Source of the DNA: Rhizaria sp. SCN 62-66
Lineage: Eukaryota > Rhizaria, unplaced
NCBI GenBank assembly: GCA_001724265.1
Contig: MEDY01000119.1
Coordinates: 1-64,000, forward strand
Length of the DNA: 64,000 bases
Direction of reading: 5' to 3'
The notes under the pieces are model-generated. The model had not been told where the DNA came from. It did no database searches and saw only the letters and a list, made by a program, of their open reading frames with translations. The first letter of the stretch is position 1, and every line of letters begins with the position of its first letter. Both the position numbers and the translations under genes were made by a program. This document shows positions 31,904 to 41,917 of this stretch, piece by piece.

Positions 31904-32393
31904 GGTCGCGGGAGCGAGAAGGCGCTTTGAAGAAGAATGGAATCGTCAGCTCCGAGTGCAAGCCAAGTACCTTCTGATGCCTACAGTGAGTGTTTTTGCA
32001 GGTTTTGAAAGTTTAATGGAGTAATTTAATATATAAAATTTCAGGTTAGCTCTATTTTTGCGGCAATACTAGTAAACAACGGATTCTGGAGTCTCAATTT
32101 CACTTGGGTCGTTCGAGTCACATCTTGCTGAAAGAGACCAACCACAACCAGTCGGGTGAGACTGACCGCGCCGCGGCTAGATTTGTGTGCTTTCAAGTTG
32201 GTTGCGAGAGAATAGAAGCACCCGTGTGTATTATGATGTTTGTTGGTCAATTTTCACACGCAAATAGATATATATTAATTCTCAAAGCAGTTAAGTACCA
32301 CAACGATACCCGCCTGCCAGGCCCCACTAAGTAGATACTCAAAACAACGACACTCGCACATATTGCTCTCAGCTCTCAGATCACGCATTGAGC
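31904..32393. other. Intergenic region between phosphofructokinase and PIG-U
   Basis: The 490-bp AT-rich gap holds the PIG-U promoter and the 3' flank of the phosphofructokinase gene, both leftward. I see no ORF with coding composition. Confidence 0.5.
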
Positions 32394-34617
32394 TCAGAGC
32401 TTGGCGCCGAGCTTCTTCTTACTGGCAGCGGCGGCGGTGCGCTCCGCGATGACGGCGCGCGCGGCGGCGGTCTCCTGCGGCGTCTCGTAGGCCGCCCACG
32501 TGGGCTGCTGAGTGAGCGAGAGCACGCGCTCCCACGTCCGACCCTGCGGGTTGAGCGCAGAGGGTGAGGACGCCACGATGAGCTCCACAGGCGCCAGCAC
32601 CGAGCGGTTGTTCACGATTGCGGAGGAGAAGGCGGTGTAGCCGGCCATGACGGCGTGCACGGCGTTGTGCGCGATCGACAGGCAGTGGATCGAGTCCGCC
32701 GCCGAGGCCGGGATCGAGCGGATCATGTACGACGGGTCCACGACTGCAGACGGGAAAAGATGGTAGAAAAATGAGGATAGATTGAGATCATGTGAGCATA
32801 TATGAAGAAATTCATCCAAAAACAAATAACATTTCCCAAATACCAAACAAAAATAGAGACAACATATTGTTGTACGTACAGCGGATGGTGGACTCGATCT
32901 GGAAGGACTTAAAGTAGCTGGTGATGGCACTCTTGAGCAGCTCGCCGACCGAGTCGCCGGTCTGCGCCTCGACGGCGCCGTCGCCCGCGGCCGTGGCGGC
33001 CGTGTCGGCGCCGTCGCTGCCGCGCAGCGCCTCGGCGCTGGCCGCGGCGGCCTCCGCGGCGCCCGCGCGCAGAGGCAGCCCGGCGCCCTCCGCGACGACG
33101 ATGACGGCGTAGCCCTGGCGGCGCACGAGCTGGCGCACGTACTCGAGCACGCCCGTGCGGCCGTAGAGCCGGAAGGCCAGCTCGGGGATCAGACACAGAT
33201 CGGCGTCGCGCGCGGCCAGCACGGCGTGGGCTGCGATGTAGCCCGCGTGCTTGCCCATCAGCTGCACGATGCCGATGCCGTTGGGCGCGCACATCGACTC
33301 GACCTGGACAGACTCGATCGCGCGCGCGGCGACCTGCACCGCCGTCTCAAAGCCGAACGAGTTGTCGATAACGCCCACGTCGTTGTCGAGCGAGTTGGGG
33401 ATGCAGCACAGCGCGAGGCGCAGCGCCGGCCGGCGCGCGGCGGCGCGATGCAACTGCGCGGCCGCGCGGTGCGTGCCGTCGCCGCCGACGATATAGAGCT
33501 GCGTAACGCCGTAGACCTCGCAGGCGTTGAGGATGCGCTCGGGCTGGAAGCCGCCCTTGGCCGTGCCCAGGATGGAGCCGCCGCGGCCCGAGATGCCGCG
33601 CACCGAGTCGGGCGTGAGCGCTTCCCAGGGCTGCGACTCGCGCTCCCAGAAGCCGCGGAAGCCGTCGCGGATGCCGTACACGGTGTCAACGCCGTAGTTG
33701 TAGTACAGGCAGTTAAAGAGCTCCTCGACGACGTCGTTGTGACCCGGGCACAGCGAGCCGCACGTCACGATGGCCGCGCGCACCGTCGGCGCGTCGTACA
33801 CGATCTCCGCGCGCGGGCCCGCGCGCACGAAGCCCTTGGCGGCCTGGCTGCCGGCGCGCTGCGGGCCGGCGCCGGCGCCGCGGACAATGTCGAGCAGCAC
33901 GACCTCGTCGTCGCCGATAAACTGCGAGTACCGGATGCGCGATCCGCTCGCGGCCTCAGCGGCGGCGGCGGCGGCGGTGGCGGGCTCACTGTGTGCGGCC
34001 ACAGCAGCGGCAGCGGCAGTGCTGGCCGCGGCAGTGACGGCGGCGGCGGCCGCGGCGTCGCCGGCAATGATGGTGCCGGTGACGGGGTCGGCGGCGTCGC
34101 TGTTGTTGGTCAGCGCGCTGATGGCCTTGGCCATGGAGAGCGCGGAGCGCGCCTTCTTCGGGCTGCCCCCTGCGCCGCCCGCGGTGGCCGAGGCCGCGGC
34201 CGCGGCGGCGTCGGCGCCCGATGCGGCGTCGTCCACGGGCCCGCCGAAGGCGATCTTGGTGCGCGCAAAGACGTTGGGGTAGGTCTTGAGCGCCATGTCG
34301 GGGTAGAGATCTTGCATGCGCGGGACGTGGGCGACTGAGATCTCGGAGATGACGGCGCGCGTGGGCACGAACAGCCCGCTCTTGTCGCCGGACACGGCCG
34401 AGCGCTGGCGGGACGTAAACAGCGTCTCCGCGGCCTTCGGGTTCGCCTGGGAGCCCGGCACGGCGGTTGAATCCATCGCTGCGAGGCTGCGGATGGGAGC
34501 GGGGCGAGATAAGGCAATGATAGGGTGGAGCGTGAGAAGTCGTGTCTGGGGAGAGATTGAGGATACTGAGAAAGAAAACCCAGCTGCGCGTTGGAAAAAT
34601 AGGGATACATAACACAT
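32394..34617 (-). CDS. Plant-type (group III) ATP-dependent 6-phosphofructokinase
   Basis: Two exons on the complement, 34617-32880 and 32743-32394, with a 136-bp intron (donor CGCT/GTACGT, acceptor CGTCTGCAG/TCG). The junction restores IRFVDPSYMIRSIPASAADS, which matches the plant PFK signature. From ATG 34617 the product is 695 aa; from the ATG at 34476 (MDSTAVPGSQAN) it is 648 aa, and the shorter start is in better coding composition. Motifs: VTCGSLCPGHNDVV (substrate and phosphate loop), YGIRDGFRGF, ISGRGGSILGTAKGGF, the nucleotide loop LYIVGGDGTHRAA, the catalytic loop PNSLDNDVGVIDNSFGFETA, QLMGKHAGYIA and CLIPELAFRL. GGDG indicates ATP rather than PPi use. The catalytic loop has Asn where plant enzymes have Lys (PKTIDND). 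The enzyme phosphorylates fructose 6-phosphate in glycolysis. It carries an Ala-rich insertion near the N-terminus. Confidence 0.9.
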
Positions 34618-35275
34618 GGCGCTTATAGAGCACTAAGGGTGCGGTCTTAATTGAGTGTGGCGTGCATAGCGGCGAGAATAGATGATCAGAAACCTCGTGG
34701 GGCAAAACGGAACAGCTTTGGTTGATGCAAGCCATAATGATCGTCAGTGAAAAAATAAACACTGAAACCGATATCACCAAACAAAAATTCCTTCTACCTG
34801 TTGATACGATGCCATAAACTAACAGTTAAACCCCTCCTTGAACTGCGTTTTGATAGAAATCTTGGTCTCACTGTGTGTTGGGGGCTGGGCTCGATTGAGA
34901 TTTGTGGTGGCTTTGGGAGTTTGGGCTCAGTCAGGGCGCGACTGTGGGCGATTAATGTTAAGCCGCAAGAGGCGGTGCTGGGGCATTTTGGGCGATCAGA
35001 AATTCACCTCTAGCGGGACGTGCGAGTCGACATTTGCTTCCGTGCAATGCGGACATTATTTTAATCGCTTAGTTCTTTCATGCACAATTTATGTTGGCTT
35101 CTCTTGCGCTAGATTCATGCTGCTGTGGCCTCTGCAAGAAGGGTCCAGACTCACTCTCCACACCACCTTGTTCGATTATCTTATTCGCTTCCCACTCACC
35201 GATTCGTGTTTCCGCTCGTGTTATCTTGTCTCCTTTTGTTTTCCCCGTTGCGTTTCACTGTGTAGACCAGCCAGC
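34618..35275. other. Divergent promoter region between phosphofructokinase and QCR6
   Basis: A 658-bp region containing both promoters. The stretch just before QCR6 is pyrimidine-rich (35180-35260), as in many short 5' UTRs or a 5'-UTR intron. No separate gene is supported, although a few short open frames exist. Confidence 0.5.
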
Positions 35276-35479
35276 ATGTCTGACACTGAGTTCATTGACC
35301 CCAAGAAGGTTGCCGAGGAGTCCTGCCGCGAGCCCTGCACCAAGCCCTTCACCATCTACCAGGAGTGCGCCAAGCGCATCGAGGGCAAGGAGGGCCAGCA
35401 CTGCACCGGCTTCGCCATGGACTACTGGAAGTGCGTCGACGCCTGCGCTACCCCCAAGTACTTCCACCTCCTCAAGTGA
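35276..35479 (+). CDS. QCR6: QCR6/UQCRH hinge subunit of the cytochrome bc1 complex
   Basis: A complete 67-aa frame from ATG 35276 (MSDTEFIDPKKVAEESC) to TGA 35477. The six Cys are spaced C17-x3-C21-x9-C31-x11-C43-x9-C53-x3-C57, the twin CX9C arrangement of the family. The conserved HCTGFAMDYWKCVDACATPK and the final helix are present. The hinge protein sits on the intermembrane-space side of complex III and helps cytochrome c1 interact with cytochrome c. CX9C proteins enter through the Mia40 pathway, which suits the lack of a presequence. The short length without a long acidic N-terminus resembles plant rather than yeast or animal versions. An in-frame open stretch upstream lacks ATG, so this start is firm. 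Confidence 0.95.
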   Translation: MSDTEFIDPKKVAEESCREPCTKPFTIYQECAKRIEGKEGQHCTGFAMDYWKCVDACATPKYFHLLK

Positions 35480-36175
35480 GTGCCCCCAGGGTCGGGCGCC
35501 GGTCTCGCCGCCGCCCAACCTCGTCCCCGCGTTCGCGATCGCTCCAGTCTGACTGACTCTCCACACGACAGAGCACAGCAGATCAGAGCGATGGACGGAC
35601 AGGACCGGGCTGGACGGCGAGCGGCGTTGCCGGGTGGGCGGCGCCAGTCCTGCACACACGCGCGCGCGTCGCGGCGCTGTGTCACAACATCCCAGAGTGT
35701 CAACGAAGTGAACCCAACCGTTTCGTTGTCGATGCGTCACGAAAACATTTCTGGGCGACGACATAGTGACCGCACGTGCACGCGTGCTGTGTCTGTGCTG
35801 GTGCCTGCTGGCGGTGCCGTGCGAGCAGCCGGCGTTGAGGGCGCAAGCCTTATTTAAACGCCACGCTTTTTGTTTTTTTACTATCCACACATGCTTCTTT
35901 AGTTCGCGGCGCGTTGTTTCTGCCCTTTTGTCGGGACACCGCGCCTGCAGTGGGCGCGTTCTTAGCGGTGCGCTCTTCTGCGGCTATAAATACACATAAT
36001 ATTATTAATCAACACACTCCATTTAAGCAACTCCATGCGAGGACATCTAAATCATTGGTCTACTCTGTATTCGTTGTGCTACGTTATTCGTTAAGTTTCT
36101 CATTCTGTTCTCACGGCCCCTGCTGCTGTTGCTGCCCACATTCCCGGCCCAGGTCGTGATGACCGGCGACACCGG
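35480..36175. other. Convergent intergenic region downstream of QCR6
   Basis: The region begins GC-rich (35480-35720), then turns AT-rich. It contains the 3' ends of QCR6 and of the leftward gene at 36176-41113. The first part is likely QCR6 3' UTR. No ORF with conserved features is seen. Confidence 0.45.
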
Positions 36176-39100
36176 TCACCAGTTGGCCCCCGTGCGAGAG
36201 GCCACGAAGGCCCGCGCGCCCGCCCCCGGACTGGCCGGCCCGTCGCTCTGCTGCCACTGCTGCTGTTGCTGTTGCTGCGTCCCAGCTGCTCCGGGCGAGC
36301 CAGGGGCTGTGGCATCGCTAATAGATGCCAGCAACGCCTCTGCACCGGCACCGCTATTGTAGTTGTAGTTATTGTTGCTGCTGCTGTGGCCGCCCCAGGA
36401 GGGCCGGGTGGCCGCCGCGCGCGCGGACAGGAGCAGTGCAGCCGCGCCGCCCGCGCCGGGGCCCGCGCCTGGCAGCGGCGGCGGCGACGGGGAGCGGGAG
36501 TACGACGGTGCGGTGCTACTATAGGGCGCGGCGCTACTATAGGGCGCGGCGCCGCTATAGGGCGCAACGCTAGTGTAAGGCGCGGCGGGGGCGGCGAAAG
36601 GCGCCGCTGCGTAGCTGTGCGGGGGACTCGGCGCGGGCGACGAAGACTGCGGCGGCGACGGCGACTGAGGGGGCGAGTAGCTCTTCTGACGGCCCCAGTC
36701 CTGACGGCCCCAGTCGTTCGCTGCGCTGTGCCCGTGACTCGGCTTGGGCCGCTGCGGCTGCCACAGCTCATCCAGATTCGCAACAGGAGGCGGCGGCGAG
36801 TCATCGCGCTCACGCTCGCGGTCATGACCACGCTCACGATCACGGTCACGGTCATGCTCACGACCACCGCGCTGCTCCCGCTGGCGCAGGCCCTGGCCTT
36901 GGCGCTCGCGCTCGAAGTCGCGCTGCTCGCGGGCGCGCTGCTGCTGCTGAAGCTGCTCCCGGTAACTCATGCCCGCGCTGCCCTTGCCCAGCGAGCTCTT
37001 GTTGCCGTAGTAGCGCGCGCTATCGTCGGAGCCAGCGCCCGAGTCGGAGCCGGAGGGGCCGAGACTTGCGTCGGCGTCGCGCGCGCGGCTGCGAGCGCTG
37101 TAGATGCGGCCCGTCTCGTCCCCGCTGCCGTGGCTCTGCTCGGCAGGCTGGCTGGCGCCCTTGCTGTGGGCGGTGTTGTTGCTGTTGCTGTTGCTCTGTG
37201 GCGCGCGCCAGGAGAGGTCGCCCAGCCCCGGCAGCGCGCCGCCTGCGGCGTTGTTGCCGCGGTAGGTCGCGCGGGGGCCCGCGCCCAGCAGCATCTGCGG
37301 CAGCCGGCCCAGCTCCGGTCCCGGCGCGACCGTGGTATCCAGCCCCGCCGTCGCCGCCGTCGCGTCGTCGCCGAGGTCGTCGCCAAGGCCGTTGTCGACG
37401 TGGTAGCCGTTGTAGTCGTCGCCGTGACTCGTGGCGGCGGCCTGGTCGTCCTTGCTGACGTCCCAGCCCCAGCGCGGCACCGCGGGGCCCTCCGCGTTGC
37501 TCAGGTCGTGGCTCACGTAGGCGCTCGCGTTAGGGCCCGCAACCGCACCGGGGACCTGTACAGGGCTGCCGCGGCCGCCGACAGGGCCCGCGGCGGCCGC
37601 AGCGGGAGCCAGCCAGCGCGACAGCGCCGCGCGCGCGCTCTCGGGCAGCCCTGCGTCGAGAGCGGGGGCGACGTCGCCGAAGTGGCTCGCGCGCTGCGGG
37701 GTGCCGGCGCTGGAGAAGGCGCCCCCCGCGCTCGTGGCGGCGATGTAGGCCGCCGACGGCGAGTGCGGCTGCGGCTGCTGCGGGTAGAGCCGGCAGGGGC
37801 TGGGCTCGGCCGAGCCGTTGGCGTTGCGACCGTGGGCGTCGGGGAGGTCGGGCAGGCCGGAGGAGTCTTCGCCGTCGCTCCTGCTGCTGCTGATGTTGAC
37901 AGGCGCAAGAATAGCAGCGGCACTGCTTTTGTTGCTGTCGCCAACCGCGGCCGCAGCGGAGGCAGGTTGCGCGAAGCCGGCCTTGGCAGCGGCGAGCCTT
38001 CCCGCGGCGGCCTCGATCGCACGGACCAGCCGCCGCACCTCAGGGTCGGCCAGCTCGGCGGAAGTCAGGCGGCCCCACAGCGCACCCGACGCCACAGCCG
38101 CAGCCTCCGCGTCCGTGCCCGCGACGCCCCTGCCCTTGCCCTTGCCGTGGCCGTGGCCGCGACCGTGGGCGTGGGCGTAACCGTGGGTGCGAGCGGGCTG
38201 CGGCGAGGACGAAGGGGACTTGGACTCCTGCTCCTGCGCTTGCCCCGTCGCTCTCTGGCTCTGGCTCTGGCTCTGAGCAGCAGTGGCGCCGGCCGCGGCG
38301 GCGGTGACGGGCGTGGCGAGCACGGCCGCCGCGGGAGTGCTGAAAGGCGAGCCGCCCGTGGGGACCGTGCGGCGTTGCGGCGTCGTCGGCGCAGCGCCAG
38401 AGACGGGGCCCGGGGCCGGCGCGGACGCAGCGAGGCCCAGCTGCTGCTGCTGCTGCTGCTGTTGAGCCGAGTACTGGTACTGGTCGGGCTGCAGCGTCGC
38501 CCACAGGCGCGAGCCGCCGGGATTGAGGCCCTGTGCCTGCGCCTGCTGCTACTGCTGCTGCTGCTGACTGTCCGCGGCGTGGTCGTGGTCAGCGGGCAGT
38601 GCAAGCATGCCGGCGCGCCAGCCACTGGCGCTGGTGCCAGCGCCAGCGCTAGTGCCAACAGTCGTGGTCGCGGCGGCGTTGGCGTCACCAAGAGCTGCGG
38701 CCGCGGCGACGGGCAAGAGGGCAGCAGCGCCTGCAGCAGCAGCAGGTGAAGCGGTGGCGGGAGGCACGACTTCTTGCAGCGCCTGCAGCAGCGCGCGCAA
38801 CAGCGCCAGACTCTGTCCCTCAGCAGCAGCGCCAGCAGCAGCCGTGCCGCTAACAGTCGCAGGAGCCGCCGCCGCCGTCGCAGCGGACTCTGCCTCCGCC
38901 TCGGCCTCAGCAGCTTGCATCGAGCGCTCCAGGACCGCGGGCGGCACCGGTCCTGCCGTCGCGTTGAGGGCGGAGACGTCGTAATTGTTGGCATTGACGC
39001 TGTTGACGCTGACCGCGGAGATGTTAAGCTCTACAGGCGCTGCCGCTGCCGCAGGCGCAGCGCCAGCCGCGTCCGCCAGCGGCGCGTGCTCGGGCGGGGA

Positions 39101-41113
39101 GACCCCAACCGAGTGCGTGTGGTAGTAGTGGTGGAAGTGGTGATAGTGGTGCATGGCGGCTTTGCCGCCCGCCGTAGCCGCAGCAGCCGCCACAGGAGCA
39201 GTGCCATTGGCCGTCGCAGAGGGCGCAGGGCGATAAATGTGCGTCTGAATAAGGTTGCCTTGAGACTGCGCCTGCGTCTGTCCAAGTGCAGGCGCGCGCC
39301 CGCTCGCGCTCATGTTAGCGGCAGTGGGCGCGTTGTCGCCGTCGCCGTCGCCGCCCTCGGCGCCGCGGTCGCAGCGGGGCACCTTGCCGGGCGACGCGGC
39401 GGCGGAGGCAGGCCCGGAGTACGTCGAGGCGAGCGCGCCTGAGGAGGGCCCGGAGGAGACCGAGGTCGAGTGCTGCTGCGAGGGCGCCTGGGAGGGCGGC
39501 AGGTGCGAGTGCTGCTGTGAGGCCGGGAGCGAGGCTGGGAGCGAGGCCGGGAGAGACTGCGGCTGCGACCGCGGCTGCCGCGTCGCAGGGCCCGCCGCCG
39601 CCACGGCGGGCGGCCGCAGCGCCGCGGCCGACGCGGACGCCGCCACAGTCTGCTGTTGCTGTTGCTGTTGTGCTTGCGCTTGCGCGAGCGGGAGCGGGAG
39701 CGCGTGCCAGTGCGCGCGCGGCTGCTGCGAGCGGGGCTGGAACTGCGCAGCCTCGGCCGCCGCGCGCGCCGCCGCCGCTGACGGCAGGGGCTCATTCGCC
39801 TCAATCACAATGCCAACCTGCTGCTGCTGATGTTGCAGCGCGGGGTTGGAGCTGGAGAAGGCGGCCGAGCCCCCCGAGAGGAACAGCGCTTCCTCTTCGC
39901 CCAGCGCCAGCGCCGCGGCCTCGCCGGCGTTCGCGCGGCCGCTGCCGCTGCTGAGGCTCGCAGCGTCGGCGTCGGAGGCGGAGTCGGAGCTGGGGCTCTT
40001 ATCAGCCAAATTCTGCCGCTGCTGCTGATGCTGGTGGCGTTCAGGAGAGGGGGTCGGAGTCCAGGGCTCGTCTACCGGGGCCGGCAGCGGCTGTGGCTGC
40101 GGGCCAGTGCCAGTGTCAGTATCAAAGGCAGCGCCAGTGGCCGCGTCGGAGCCGAAGCCGAGTCCGGGGACTGAGCCTGGGACTGAGCCCAGGGCAAAGC
40201 CGGAGCCGGACACGGGGCCGGGCATCGACGCGCCGCCGGTGCTGGGGCTGGCAAAGCTGTGTGCGTTGCTGTTATGCGCGTTGAGGGCGGCGGCGGAGAA
40301 GGCCAGCGAACCCGAGGCCGCCGAGGCCAGCGCCAGCGCTGCGAAGCTGGGCTGCTGCGCCGCCGCGAAGCCGTCGCGCGAGGCGTTGTGGCTGTGCGCG
40401 CCGCCGCCGTACGCGTGGCCGAGGCCGTAGCCGCCGGCGTCGTCGAGGGCGTGCTCGGCCGACGACACGCGCAGGTAGCGAGGCTCCGGCGCCGGGACTA
40501 AGGCAGGGGCGGGGGCCGGCGCGGGCGCGGGCGCAGGACCGGCCAGGACCACGACGGCGGGGGCAGCGGCAACAGCAACGACAGGGGGAGTGCCAGGGGT
40601 AACAGCGACACGGCTGCCGCCCGCGCTAGGGCCCACCATCGCAGCAGCAGCAGCAGCAGCATCATCAGCATCGGCGTCAATGTCGGCTGCAGCGGCAACA
40701 GCGGCGGCGGCAGTCGTCGGGGAGTTGTCGTTCAGGTCTGCGGAGACGTTTTCGGGCGTGAGTTCGTCGCTGGCGTCGTCGAAGTCGAGGCGGTAGGCCG
40801 CCGTCTCGGTTGCGCCCAGCGCAGCAGGCAGAGGCGGCGGCGGCGGCGGCCCGTGCGCCGCGGCGTGCGCGGCCGCGGAGCGCGAGAAGCGCTCAATGGC
40901 AGACACGTCAACCACCGAGTCTAGCGGCCGCGGCGTCAGCGCGTGCAGCTCCATCACATGGTTGCGTGTCGAGCTCAGGTTCTGTGGGTGCTGTGCGCTA
41001 GGAGCGGCGACAGCTGAGGAGGAGTGTTGATAGTGTTGGTTTGGTAGTTGCTCAGAGATGTCAAAAGCATTGTTGTCGCCCCCAGTCAAGGCCAGATGCT
41101 CCGGCGCACTCAT
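36176..41113 (-). CDS. Large low-complexity Gln/Ala/Ser-rich protein interrupted by one in-frame TAG
   Basis: From ATG 41113 (MSAPEHLALTGGDNNAFDIS) the frame runs 854 codons to a TAG at 38549-38551, inside a polyQ stretch (Q5, TAG, QQAQAQ). It then continues 790 more codons in the same frame to TGA 36176. The second half has coding composition right from the TAG but no ATG for several hundred codons, so it is not a separate gene. Read through, the product is about 1,645 aa. Visible features: a folded-looking N-terminal stretch (PLDSVVDVSAIERFSRSAA, then TAAYRLDFDDASDELTP), a His-rich patch (HHYHHFHHYYHTH, near 39130), several polyQ runs, a Leu/Ala helix (LALLRALLQALQEVV), a helical segment ALWGRLTSAELADPEVRRLV, and a charged Arg/Glu/Gln coil near 36880-36960. 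Function unknown; regulatory or scaffold proteins often look like this. Confidence 0.55.
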
Positions 41114-41917
41114 AAAAAGTACGTGGCAATGCGGTCGGTATGACAGCAAAGCGCCTGCCAGCTGGCTAGAAGCTGTTGGAGTTGGCGGGAGGGAAGAGAT
41201 ACCAGAGGGTTGCCAGCCGACTGACTGAGGTCACTGCACGAAAGATAAAGACGCACAGACAACTTTGTAAGATGCGTTATTAAAAATACTACAGGAATAC
41301 AAACAGTTTTACCCGAAACACACACTATCAGAACAAAGCACGAATAACTTTTTGAATTCTGAACGGTCCCAATTTGGCGCTCGAAACGAGACAACATCCA
41401 ATCTGGACGGGTTCGCAAAAAAGCTCGTCTCGAGAAGAAGAGGTTCGAAAAGTGCAACGACCATGTCGTCTGAAGCTGCTCGAAAATAGAGTTATTAAGA
41501 ACACACCATCGTCTGCTACGTGTATTTTAGTGCTCTTGAGTTTTTTTGTGTTATATTAAGTATTGCCCTTATTTAAGGCGGTATCACATTGCAACCATCG
41601 AGTCCAGGGCACGGGTTGTTGCACTGCCCATTCATGTTGCTAAACGGGATCAGGCCAGCGATGTTCGAGCGGTGCCGTGGGACTGTGTCCGCTCTATTTA
41701 CTCTGAACACGCCACGATACTGTTGACCATTTACTCTTTGAAACAAAACCCCTTGCTTTTCCTTCGAATCTCCGCTCACTTTGTCACGATCCACGCTCTT
41801 GTTCGCTCTGACCCCTCTCTGTCGTCACCTGCTTTCTCCTTGTGTCTGCTGCTGCAATTCTCCGCAGTTCATAGCTTTCACTTCGCGTGCTCCGCCGCTG
41901 TCCGTCGCCGCCGCTTG
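41114..41917. other. Divergent promoter region upstream of the CLC gene
   Basis: An 804-bp region between divergent starts. The frame of the CLC gene stays open upstream to about 41546 but contains no ATG, so I treat that part as 5' UTR. A pyrimidine-rich tract ends in TCTCCGCAG (41859-41867), which could be the acceptor of a 5'-UTR intron. Confidence 0.5.

Noticed and set aside
38450-38552. A spliced intron ending in TAG/CAG that would remove the polyQ TAG
   Set aside because: The upstream sequence is GC-rich polyQ coding DNA without a convincing donor, unlike the AT-rich introns elsewhere in the window.
36266-38749. 827-codon rightward ORF opposite the low-complexity gene
   Set aside because: Antisense to polyQ/Ser coding sequence; Arg/Ala/Val composition typical of shadow frames in GC-rich DNA.
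41546-41917. N-terminal extension of the CLC protein
   Set aside because: The frame is open but has no ATG and AT-rich, non-coding-like composition; more likely 5' UTR.
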